Shown here: piece after piece, positions 50,130-56,579 of the stretch
Layout: every line of letters begins with the position of its first letter
Position numbering within the stretch: the first letter of the stretch is position 1
Program-made: the position numbers and the translations under genes
The notes under the pieces: model-generated
What the model was told of the DNA's origin: nothing
What the model saw: only the letters and a program-made list of their open reading frames with translations
Databases searched by the model: none
NCBI RefSeq assembly: GCF_027359355.1
Contig: NZ_CP114777.1
Span: 496,001-560,000, forward strand
DNA length: 64,000 nucleotides
Reading direction: 5' to 3'
Origin: Prochlorococcus marinus str. MIT 1214
GTDB lineage: Bacteria; Cyanobacteriota; Cyanobacteriia; PCC-6307; Cyanobiaceae

Positions 50130-50261
50130 TTAGAGTTTCACCAAGTAGGAAATGAACCAAGCGGCAAAAATAACTTTTCCAAAAATGAGATAAGGAAGAA
50201 ACTTAAAAGCCTTCTTTTCGAATGCTGCTTTATCAAATGTTGGTTTATCAGTTGAAGTCAT
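50130..50261 (-). CDS. One-helix membrane protein, MTST family
   Basis: 43 residues: MTSTDKPTFDKAAFEKKAFK, FLPYLIFGKVIFAAWFISYL. Relative of 20862-20978. Start lies inside the previous gene (14-bp overlap). Last of a three-gene unit led by motif copy 9. Confidence 0.65.
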   Translation of the reverse strand: MTSTDKPTFDKAAFEKKAFKFLPYLIFGKVIFAAWFISYLVKL

Positions 50262-50382
50262 GAGAAAGGAGCAACTGAATTTCTAGCGGGGTTAAATCAC
50301 TATTTTCTATTCCCCAAAGCTCACCTATATCTGAAGCTTCAAGGATGGATTCGTAAAAATCGGGTGAAAAATTTGAAGGCAT
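50248..50382 (-). CDS. Small acidic protein, 44 residues
   Basis: MPSNFSPDFYESILEASDIG, ELWGIENSDLTPLEIQLLLS. Two acidic helices. Middle gene of the unit; overlaps the next start. Confidence 0.55.
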   Translation of the reverse strand: MPSNFSPDFYESILEASDIGELWGIENSDLTPLEIQLLLSHDFN

Positions 50383-50390
50383 TATTCTAA

Positions 50391-50501
50391 TTAAACGATT
50401 ACGGAAGAAGCAACATTAAATGAACCAGATGCTAATAGAAGGGCAGGGATACAGAAAAGAGCTAAGAACTTAACTGCTGAAGAATTATTGATTGAAGTCA
50501 T
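50391..50501 (-). CDS. One-helix membrane protein, 36 residues
   Basis: MTSINNSSAVKFLALFCIPA, LLLASGSFNVASSVIV. First gene of the unit, motif copy 9 lying 93 bp upstream. Related to the start-less frame at 36446 and in plan to 20604-20717. Confidence 0.6.
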   Translation of the reverse strand: MTSINNSSAVKFLALFCIPALLLASGSFNVASSVIV

Positions 50502-50593
50502 GGCAGAGAGAGGGTTAAAAATTTTCGGTGATACAAGGGTTGAACATTCCATTCACCGATTTGACAAATATAAAGAGTACTCTTGAAGTAATG

Positions 50594-50618
50594 ATGTTCG
50601 GTTGGGGTAGTGCTTCCC
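50594..50618 (-). promoter_or_regulatory. Recurrent motif, copy 9
   Basis: Minus strand GGGAAGCACTACCCCAACCG then AACAT. 93 bp before 50501 on the minus strand; also 56 bp before the plus-strand gene at 50674, whose 5' flank is partly shared with 31540 and 29565. Confidence 0.6.
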
Positions 50619-50673
50619 TACTCCCATCCAATAAAAAGAAGGGTTAGACCGAAGGTGTAAGAAAGGAGGCTTT

Positions 50674-50763
50674 ATGAAACTCTTTACTCCCTTCACCATC
50701 CCCAAAAGAGACAACTGCGATCTTTGCAGGATTAAAAGGAATAATCAGAAGAGGGGCAAATAG
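50674..50763 (+). CDS. DNCDLC-family mini-protein
   Basis: 29 residues: MKLFTPFTIPKRDNCDLCRI, KRNNQKRGK. One CxxC with a basic tail, perhaps metal binding. AAAGGAGG precedes the ATG. Intact counterpart of 29349-29564. The stop lies in a terminator hairpin (GAGGGG, CCTCTC, T-run). Confidence 0.65.
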   Translation: MKLFTPFTIPKRDNCDLCRIKRNNQKRGK

Positions 50764-50780
50764 CCTCTCTTTTTTATTAC
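50748..50780 (+). terminator. Terminator overlapping the stop
   Basis: AGAGGGGCAAATAGCCTCTC then six T; closes the DNCDLC gene. Confidence 0.7.
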
Positions 50781-50939
50781 TGCTGCAAAAATGTATCCGA
50801 GGATGCGGCACCCTAAAAATGCGTGCGATACAAATAAATCAAGAGTTACCTCTCCACAATGGCAAAAGAACTTAAGGTTTCTTCGTCCTTTATAAGGGTT
50901 GGCGTGAGTGTACTTCTTTCGCTGGGAAAGCTACATTCT

Positions 50940-51074
50940 CTAACTATTTAAATTCCTCTCAGGAATAGATTTGATTTCGTTTTCGACCATTTGTTTCCAC
51001 ATAGGTGAATTACTTGCCAAGAAGAGAACTCCAATAGCAGCGATAAAAGGGAATAGATTTTTAAATTGCTTCAT
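50940..51074 (-). CDS. One-helix protein, VENEIK family
   Basis: 44 residues: MKQFKNLFPFIAAIGVLFLA, SNSPMWKQMVENEIKSIPER. Starts 2 bp after the DUF3104 stop, so one unit. Relatives at 29313-29459 and (broken) 16991-17147. Confidence 0.65.
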   Translation of the reverse strand: MKQFKNLFPFIAAIGVLFLASNSPMWKQMVENEIKSIPERNLNS

Positions 51075-51076
51075 TT

Positions 51077-51334
51077 CTACTGTTGTTGCTGCTGAATTTG
51101 CTCATAGAAAGTGGAAGGCTTTTTGATTGTTGTCCGATATTCGCTAACGATGTCAGTAACTTCTTCACCATGAATCCAACGGATTTCGCCAGAATCTACG
51201 TTGGCAATTTGAAAGAGTGAGGGTGCATCAGGATCACGAGAGCCGCCAACAAAAGTAAGAACTTTTCCAATTTGGTCCTTTTCATATAGAACAGCGTCCC
51301 CTGGTCTGACTTTTAAAAATAAAGGTTCATCCAT
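51077..51334 (-). CDS. DUF3104 family protein
   Basis: 85 residues from ATG 51334 (TTG upstream at 51364). FLKVRPGDAVLYEKDQIGKV, GGSRDPDAPSLFQIANVDSG, EIRWIHGEEVTDIV, ending in a Gln run. Paralog of 21990-22247. Soluble, beta-rich. Confidence 0.8.
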   Translation of the reverse strand: MDEPLFLKVRPGDAVLYEKDQIGKVLTFVGGSRDPDAPSLFQIANVDSGEIRWIHGEEVTDIVSEYRTTIKKPSTFYEQIQQQQQ

Positions 51335-51495
51335 AAGTCCATTCTGTCCAAATCCATCAAGCAAGGGAAGTATCCTTTTAGACCAAATTTCTAAGTCTGT
51401 TAAGTCAAGTAGTTTCAGACAGTATTTGCCTAAGAAATAAAGCTATCACTAGCGAGTAAAGACTCAGGAGATCCCGCTGAGATCCCAGTCTCACT

Positions 51496-51560
51496 TTCCC
51501 ATTAAAAAAGACAGGCTGGGAAACCTGTCTCTGACTGATCGGGGCGACAGGATTCGAACC
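51496..51560. repeat. Attachment-site repeat, left copy
   Basis: 65 bp identical to 56463-56527 except at 51531 (C for A). It holds the tRNA-Pro terminator and the last 20 nt of the tRNA gene (GGGGCGACAGGATTCGAACC on the plus strand). A truncated tRNA 3' end at one side and a full tRNA at the other is the signature of site-specific integration. Weaker similarity extends left to about 51424. Confidence 0.9.
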
Positions 51561-51561
51561 A

Positions 51562-51984
51562 AGAAGAAAAGGAAGACCTTCTATAGAAGAGATACCTCTG
51601 CCTCCTCACGTACAACGAGCACTTGTTCTTAGAGGTAATGGATCGTCATGGAAAGATGCTGCTGAATCAGTTGGAATGGATTATCGAACACTCAGGAAAT
51701 ACGTACGAGATCATCCTGATGCAACTGATTTCCTGGAACGTCAAACGCAAGATGCACTCGATCAAAGCCATAGCAAACTCATTGCAGCAGCACCTGCAGC
51801 GGCACAAAGACTAATCGATGTTATTAATGACGAGAACAATAGAGGTTATGTTGTTGTTCAAGCAGTAGAGAGTTTATTTAGGATTATTGATCGAGGTATT
51901 ACAGATCGAGAGAACGCTGAGCAACTAAGAGAAATTAAAGAATCTATCAATGCTCTTGAAGGAGGGAGAGTTGTTGATATGTAG
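51562..51984 (+). CDS. Terminase small-subunit-like protein, 5' end at att site
   Basis: The open frame begins inside the attachment repeat (stop at 51532) and reads PRRKGRPSIEEIPLPPHVQR, ALVLRGNGSSWKDAAESVGM, DYRTLRKYVRDHPD: a helix-turn-helix as in phage terminase small subunits, then a helical region (SKLIAAAPAAAQRLIDVIND). No ATG, GTG or TTG lies before 51676, where a start would cut the helix-turn-helix. The 5' part may have been lost at integration. Confidence 0.55.
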   Translation, partial: RRKGRPSIEEIPLPPHVQRALVLRGNGSSWKDAAESVGMDYRTLRKYVRDHPDATDFLERQTQDALDQSHSKLIAAAPAAAQRLIDVINDENNRGYVVVQAVESLFRIIDRGITDRENAEQLREIKESINALEGGRVVDM

Positions 51985-52066
51985 CTTTCCCTTCCGTGTC
52001 AGTGCCATCAATAAACATGACGATGCGCCAGTCACCTGTTTCCATGAACGTCATTTTTAAACCTGT

Positions 52067-52858
52067 TTAATTGACTTCGAATGTGACTCCCATCACAGCA
52101 GTAATGTCTTTATTAATTGTGCTTGTGTCATAAGACCCCCAGCTACTTACTCTTGTTGAATTAGGTACTGTTATTTGGAAAACGCCAGTATCAACCTTCC
52201 TTACATTGCCAAGTTCTGAACCCGTTTGATAGACAATAGCTTCAGCTCTTGTATGTGCATCTTTTGTGGCTTTTGCAAGCATATCTACCCGTTTTGCTGC
52301 GAGTGTTGTATATGTATACTCTGGTCGACTTGGCCTTACAAGAACTCCTTTACCCAGTAGTTCACTCATCTGTCTATATGTTTGATCAATATTAAAAACA
52401 TCATTGCTTTCAATTTCGATCCATTGTGTAGTGACCCATTTCTTAGAAATTATTTCACCTGTTTTAGGGTTTTTATTTATTTCTTTTGAGGTTGAGGCAG
52501 GTAATAGAGCAACTGATTGGTAGTCATTGTTCTTAACGTCATAACGATCAAGAAAAGTCATTGTTTTTTCGATAGATACTTTATGTTTTTTATATGAATC
52601 AATCTGAGAATTTCCTGTCGTTTCAACCTTAATGTCCCATTTTGCAAAATCACTTTCTATTCGCTCTGTACTTGCTCCAGTAACTGTGATGCTGTTTGCT
52701 GCAGGTTTTAGACCATCAACCAAAATCTTTGATGCACTTGTAAATCCAATAAGCCCACCAATTGATAAGACTGTTGTAGCAAAAACTAGAGGAGGAGTGC
52801 GTCGAATAATTTCAACCGCATTAAAAGGTAAAGCTCTTATGAGAGATAGAACTTTCAT
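52067..52858 (-). CDS. SIMPL-domain (DUF541) protein
   Basis: 263 residues from ATG 52858. N-terminal membrane helix (FATTVLSIGGLIGFTSASKI), then ITVTGASTERIESDFAKWDI, KVETTGNSQIDSYKKHK, VLVRPSRPEYTYTTLAAKRV, a SIMPL domain layout. Usually periplasmic and anchored, of unclear role. Unusual as mobile-element cargo. Confidence 0.8.
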   Translation of the reverse strand: MKVLSLIRALPFNAVEIIRRTPPLVFATTVLSIGGLIGFTSASKILVDGLKPAANSITVTGASTERIESDFAKWDIKVETTGNSQIDSYKKHKVSIEKTMTFLDRYDVKNNDYQSVALLPASTSKEINKNPKTGEIISKKWVTTQWIEIESNDVFNIDQTYRQMSELLGKGVLVRPSRPEYTYTTLAAKRVDMLAKATKDAHTRAEAIVYQTGSELGNVRKVDTGVFQITVPNSTRVSSWGSYDTSTINKDITAVMGVTFEVN

Positions 52859-52912
52859 TGGATTCAATTGTGAGGAGTTGTATCTAGCGAAAAATCAATT
52901 CAATTTGAATAG

Positions 52913-53026
52913 ATGAATCTCTGGCTTTCTTTGATTGACCAAGGAACTGGTATTTCGCTTCCCATCGGGACATCATTAGATGGCGTTCCGATTTGTGAGT
53001 TGGTTCCTGATGATGCAATACCTTGA
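52913..53026 (+). CDS. Possible 37-residue protein
   Basis: MNLWLSLIDQGTGISLPIGT, SLDGVPICELVPDDAIP. Neutral to acidic, no helix. No relative here; weak support. Confidence 0.35.
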   Translation: MNLWLSLIDQGTGISLPIGTSLDGVPICELVPDDAIP

Positions 53027-53138
53027 TCCAGCCCGCAAGAGTTTGAATGTACTAATTGATCGATATATACATTTTTTACTTGATGCCTAATAGAACCAGA
53101 TCAGCTAGAAAGGTAAGAAGAAAAGAAGATGAAGGCTG

Positions 53139-53795
53139 ATGGCTGAAAAGCAGACAGCGACAAAAAAGGTTCTTGAATTGATTGGAGATTCCTTGAAGAA
53201 GGGGAAAAACTATTCTCTTGAGAAGGAGCAACTCAAAGAACTTTTTGATGATTTTGGGGATGAAATCCTTGATCCAATGAAGTCAAAGCATGGCGAGAAA
53301 TACATACAAAAACTATCCAAGGAACATGAAAACTTAGAAGCTTTCAGAGATTACATTATTAATAGATTCGTTAGCTTAGTTGCGCAAAAATCATTTAATG
53401 AATACGGGATGTTTGAGGAACCAGAGTATGTCAAACTCATTCTCGCCCTCGCTAAAACCGATGAGGAAGTGCTCATTAAAGAATTTTCTGAAGATATCCT
53501 GACTACATACGATCTGGAAACACAGCGTGAGATCGTAGAGCATGGCTGCATGAATGGCAGAGCTTATAATCATGCTTCCCTTGAAGAAATTATTCCTCTC
53601 TACGATAAATATGAAGAAGACATGGTGAAGTATATCGATAAAAAATGTGGGGAGAAGGCTCTTACCTCGATGTTTGAGCAAAACAAATATTATCTTAACC
53701 AATATAAAATTGATGTAGTTTGGTCATCTATAGAGCTCATAGCAAAGGCAAACCTAGAAAAATTAGACGAGGAAGACGAGGAGGAGGAAGACTAA
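53139..53795 (+). CDS. Helical acidic protein, first tandem copy
   Basis: 218 residues, ATG 53139. N-terminal part (to about residue 96) charged helices with LIGDSLKKGKNYSLEKEQLK; C-terminal part with YDKYEEDMVKYIDKKCGEKA and a tail of Asp/Glu. Soluble. The first 96 residues are repeated exactly in the next gene. The C-terminal block resembles small phage-island helical domains, but no name is safe. Confidence 0.7.
   Translation: MAEKQTATKKVLELIGDSLKKGKNYSLEKEQLKELFDDFGDEILDPMKSKHGEKYIQKLSKEHENLEAFRDYIINRFVSLVAQKSFNEYGMFEEPEYVKLILALAKTDEEVLIKEFSEDILTTYDLETQREIVEHGCMNGRAYNHASLEEIIPLYDKYEEDMVKYIDKKCGEKALTSMFEQNKYYLNQYKIDVVWSSIELIAKANLEKLDEEDEEEED
53147..53427 (+). repeat. Perfect tandem repeat, unit 1
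   Basis: About 281 bp identical, as far as I can see base by base, to 53803-54083. Identity begins 8 bp after the first ATG and ends at the codons for FEEPE. Confidence 0.9.
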
Positions 53796-54349
53796 TGACT
53801 CAAAAGCAGACAGCGACAAAAAAGGTTCTTGAATTGATTGGAGATTCCTTGAAGAAGGGGAAAAACTATTCTCTTGAGAAGGAGCAACTCAAAGAACTTT
53901 TTGATGATTTTGGGGATGAAATCCTTGATCCAATGAAGTCAAAGCATGGCGAGAAATACATACAAAAACTATCCAAGGAACATGAAAACTTAGAAGCTTT
54001 CAGAGATTACATTATTAATAGATTCGTTAGCTTAGTTGCGCAAAAATCATTTAATGAATACGGGATGTTTGAGGAACCAGAGGGGATCGAACTCTTTCTC
54101 ACCCTTATCAAAACGGATGAAACTGATAAGAAAATTGAAAGGAACGTGAACGTCTCTATTGAGCATTACACACCAAGCAATTCTTTAACTAAAGAAACTA
54201 GCTCTTTCTTTAGAAGTTGCTCAATGGGCTTAGGAGGTGGTGTAACTCCATTTTTTTTAAGCAAAGCTACTAAGCCCGATTTATTTAAATTCCAGAAACC
54301 TTTTATTCCATTCTTTTTACATAATTCTTGCAAGGTTTTATTAGTTTGA
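53795..54349 (+). CDS. Truncated/rearranged second tandem copy
   Basis: 184 codons. TAATG overlap with the first copy. Residues 4-96 are identical to the first copy, then the frame changes character: EGIELFLTLIKTDE and a short unrelated part. From about 54166 it runs antisense to 54166-54522 and looks non-coding. Probably a partial duplication whose natural C-terminus was lost. Confidence 0.55.
   Translation: MTQKQTATKKVLELIGDSLKKGKNYSLEKEQLKELFDDFGDEILDPMKSKHGEKYIQKLSKEHENLEAFRDYIINRFVSLVAQKSFNEYGMFEEPEGIELFLTLIKTDETDKKIERNVNVSIEHYTPSNSLTKETSSFFRSCSMGLGGGVTPFFLSKATKPDLFKFQKPFIPFFLHNSCKVLLV
53803..54083 (+). repeat. Perfect tandem repeat, unit 2
   Basis: Second copy of 53147-53427. The absence of any synonymous difference indicates a very recent event or gene conversion. 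Confidence 0.9.
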
Positions 54350-54522
54350 TTCCAGCTTCCTTGTCCGAGTAGAGCCTTAACCTTTTTACTTTGAGTAAGT
54401 TGAGGAGTTCCAGAGAGTTGAGTTGCAGATCTCAATTCCGCATCCATTTCTTTCAGACTTCTAGCATCAGATTTAGCTACTTCTCTCAAATTGGCACGTA
54501 GAGAATCAGCTATCCGTCCCAT
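54166..54522 (-). CDS. SAP-like helical protein
   Basis: 118 residues. Basic N-terminal helix, then KTLQELCKKNGIKGFWNLNK, SGLVALLKKNGV: the pattern of a SAP or Rho-N type DNA/RNA-binding motif. Starts inside 54506-54988 (17-bp overlap), so they form a unit. May act with it in element biology. Confidence 0.6.
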   Translation of the reverse strand: MGRIADSLRANLREVAKSDARSLKEMDAELRSATQLSGTPQLTQSKKVKALLGQGSWNQTNKTLQELCKKNGIKGFWNLNKSGLVALLKKNGVTPPPKPIEQLLKKELVSLVKELLGV

Positions 54523-54988
54523 GATCTTCCTGAAGTTTCTTGTTCATTGATTCTTGTTTTTTTATTAGTACATCAAGTTTCTCCTTTGAGCTAGTCCAAC
54601 GATTAATAAATTTGATCACTGCTCTTATTAAACGTCCAATAAATGATCCCCCTTGATATGTTTTTCTCCCTTTTTCATATGCTTGATATTCTGCAACCAA
54701 CTCATCACCAGCATCTTCTAATTCACCAATAACACCAGTCACAATATCAAGCATTTCATAAGCTTCTGCTCTGACTGAAGCTTCCCGTTCTGCTATTGCG
54801 CGAAGTTTTTCCTCAAGGACCTTCATTGCTTCCTGACTTTTTCTTGCCTGTCCCTTATAAGCTCCACGACTTCTCATCAGGCTCGAATAATTCTTTCGAA
54901 TTTCCAAATAGGATTCTTCTAAAGCAGTTCTATCAAGATTGAAAACATCAGAAGGGTATGCAGCAGTAGAGGGAATTGTCTTTGGCAT
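54506..54988 (-). CDS. Coiled-coil protein, 160 residues
   Basis: TALEESYLEIRKNYSSLMRS, GQARKSQEAMKVLEEKLRAI, then helical to the end (KKQESMNKKLQEDHG), with a short hydrophobic patch (SFIGRLIRAVIKFIN). Long coiled coil; function unknown. Confidence 0.65.
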   Translation of the reverse strand: MPKTIPSTAAYPSDVFNLDRTALEESYLEIRKNYSSLMRSRGAYKGQARKSQEAMKVLEEKLRAIAEREASVRAEAYEMLDIVTGVIGELEDAGDELVAEYQAYEKGRKTYQGGSFIGRLIRAVIKFINRWTSSKEKLDVLIKKQESMNKKLQEDHGTDS

Positions 54989-55230
54989 TAGAGAAAGATT
55001 AATTGAACCTTGATATCAAAAAAATTTCCATAAGATAATCTCATGATTTACCCAAAATAATCAAAGATAAAACCAATGCCTTACAAGTGTTTACTTATCT
55101 CGAGAAATCATATCAACGAATTTCATTTATAGAACTTTAAAGGCCTCCTAGATTACAAATTCAATTTGATTATCATTCTTTTTGGCTACGTTTTTGATAC
55201 TCAGTCAGGAACATGAATTAACCTATAAGC

Positions 55231-56133
55231 GTGAAAAATGCCAGCCCAAAATCGATTCTTAACGAGATTCGACGAATTGAGGATATACCAGGATTTGTAT
55301 ATGTAATTAGGAACAAAGATCTCTATAAAATTGGTATTACTGTCTCTATCAAGAGAAGAGTAAAGGAACTAAAACCAGATGAAGTTGTAGCAGTTAAAGA
55401 AGCTTCCAATATTCGTGGAATAGAAAAGCTCCTACATAAGCGCTACAAGCATTGTCGAGTTCCTCAAACGGAGTACTTCAGGCTAAACAATGAAGAGGTA
55501 ATTGAGGTTATAAATCTTCTAGGTGGAGAAGTTGCGAGTTCCTATTCCATAGCTCCTTCAATACAAAAAGAACTTCAGCAACTTGAGAAAATAGCCAAAA
55601 GAAAAGTCAAATTTAAGCTCACACCTGAAATTCAAAGCGTTATTGATGAGCTACAAGACACTATATTCAACAGCTATAGCGGCGAATCTCTTTGGGAAGA
55701 AGTACCACTAATAGAAAACGGAATAGAGATTGGAAGAGAGTCCTCCTATTTTGCTTATGCAAAAATCAAAGCAGAAAGTCCTGATATAGATATCAAGGTT
55801 CCACTTTCTGAAGATTTACTAAATGCGATTGAAAGACTTTGGTCAAGAGAAGACTTGTTCTTATCAGTTGCACGAGCAGAGACAGCCGATGAAGCTCAAG
55901 AATCAGCGAACGAAATATTAAGGGACTTCTTGCTAATTCTTTGCTGGGGCTATTGGGAAGGATCTATTACGCTTAGCTCTGATGGGGAAAGTTCTGCTCG
56001 GTCTCATGTAGAAATAATGGAAGACACCTTGAGAAGCCTGGGGGTTTGGTACACGACAGAATCACCAGCTAAGCGTAGAGAGTTAGAAGCTCTTAAGGGT
56101 TGGAGAAGCAAAAAACTGAAAAGTCTCTTTTGA
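55231..56133 (+). CDS. GIY-YIG/T5orf172-type protein
   Basis: 300 residues from GTG 55231. Residues 18-95: GFVYVIRNKDLYKIGITVSI, KRRVKELKPDEVVAVKEASN, IEKLLHKRYKHCRVPQTEYF, the T5orf172 branch of GIY-YIG (VYVI, YKIG, KRR, E, Lys/Arg end). Such domains cut DNA or bind it in phage and mobile elements. The rest (about 100-300) is an unrecognised acidic helical domain with two WGYWEG-type Trp-rich spots. Confidence 0.75.
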   Translation: MKNASPKSILNEIRRIEDIPGFVYVIRNKDLYKIGITVSIKRRVKELKPDEVVAVKEASNIRGIEKLLHKRYKHCRVPQTEYFRLNNEEVIEVINLLGGEVASSYSIAPSIQKELQQLEKIAKRKVKFKLTPEIQSVIDELQDTIFNSYSGESLWEEVPLIENGIEIGRESSYFAYAKIKAESPDIDIKVPLSEDLLNAIERLWSREDLFLSVARAETADEAQESANEILRDFLLILCWGYWEGSITLSSDGESSARSHVEIMEDTLRSLGVWYTTESPAKRRELEALKGWRSKKLKSLF

Positions 56134-56261
56134 AAAGATGGACTTTTTGGCTTTGTTGGATACTTGGATTAATAATTTTCCCTAATCCCTTATTTGGCTG
56201 GATCTTATTTTCTCCTCTTATCTACTTGCTTTGGTCCTGGCTAAAAAATAATTTGTTGTGA
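56100..56261 (+). CDS. One- or two-helix membrane protein
   Basis: 53 codons from TTG 56100, overlapping the end of the GIY-YIG gene. RWTFWLCWILGLIIFPNPLF and GWILFSPLIYLLWSWL. Overlaps the next start by 4 bp. Start codon uncertain. Confidence 0.45.
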   Translation: MEKQKTEKSLLKRWTFWLCWILGLIIFPNPLFGWILFSPLIYLLWSWLKNNLL

Positions 56262-56407
56262 TTACTCTTCTTACTTTTGGAGAGGCTCAGATTATTGGTG
56301 GCATCGTTCCCAATCTGATTGCTTTTGGTTTGTTCCTTGGAGCTATTGGATACTTCGCTTCAACTGGAAGAATGGCTGAGATGTTCGGCTGGAAAAACAA
56401 GAAATAA
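56258..56407 (+). CDS. One-helix protein, IIGGIVPNLIAF family
   Basis: 49 residues from GTG 56258: MITLLTFGEAQIIGGIVPNL, IAFGLFLGAIGYFASTGRMA, EMFGWKNKK. Nearly the same as 49896-50036, which lies outside the element. The stop is about 55 bp before the right attachment repeat. Confidence 0.65.
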   Translation: MITLLTFGEAQIIGGIVPNLIAFGLFLGAIGYFASTGRMAEMFGWKNKK

Positions 56408-56462
56408 AGCTATTACTAGCGAGTCAATACTCAAGAGGGACCCGTGAGGGACCTTGAGCGTA

Positions 56463-56527
56463 TTCCCATTAAAAAAGACAGGCTGGGAAACCTGTCTATG
56501 ACTGATCGGGGCGACAGGATTCGAACC
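56463..56527. repeat. Attachment-site repeat, right copy
   Basis: 65 bp, includes the terminator and 3' 20 nt of the intact tRNA-Pro. See 51496-51560. Confidence 0.9.
56471..56497 (-). terminator. tRNA-Pro terminator
   Basis: On the minus strand AGACAGG and CCTGTCT, loop TTTCCCAG with a partial pair, then a T-run. Present in both attachment repeats. Confidence 0.85.
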
Positions 56528-56579
56528 TGCGACCTAGTGCTCCCAAAGCACCCGCGCTACCAAGCTGCGCCACGCCCCG
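56506..56579 (-). tRNA. trnP: tRNA-Pro (UGG)
   Basis: 74 nt. Acceptor CGGGGCG/CGCCCCG, anticodon loop TTTGGGA (anticodon TGG), T-arm with GGTTCGAATCC, discriminator A; CCA is not encoded. The integration target of the element on its 3' side; 20 nt of its 3' end are duplicated at 51541-51560. Confidence 0.97.

Larger units (their letters stand above)
51561..56527. mobile_element. tRNA-Pro integrated element, about 5 kb
   Basis: Bounded by the 65-bp direct repeat. Cargo: terminase-small-subunit-like frame, SIMPL protein, duplicated 218-residue protein, two overlapping helical proteins, GIY-YIG-type protein, two one-helix proteins. No tyrosine integrase is visible inside or next to it, so it is either a satellite mobilised in trans, or decayed. 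Mobile elements at tRNA genes are known in Prochlorococcus genomic islands (tycheposons). Confidence 0.75.

Noticed and set aside
51541-51560. Second tRNA-Pro
   Set aside because: Only the 3' 20 nt are present; it is an attachment-site remnant, not a gene.
52632-52916. 94-codon plus-strand frame
   Set aside because: Shadow of the SIMPL-domain gene on the minus strand.
53391-53702. Minus-strand frames of 66-103 codons opposite the duplicated gene
   Set aside because: Hydrophobic shadows of Lys/Glu-rich coding sequence on the plus strand.
51561-56505. Complete prophage
   Set aside because: No large terminase, portal, capsid, tail or integrase genes; only a small-terminase-like frame.
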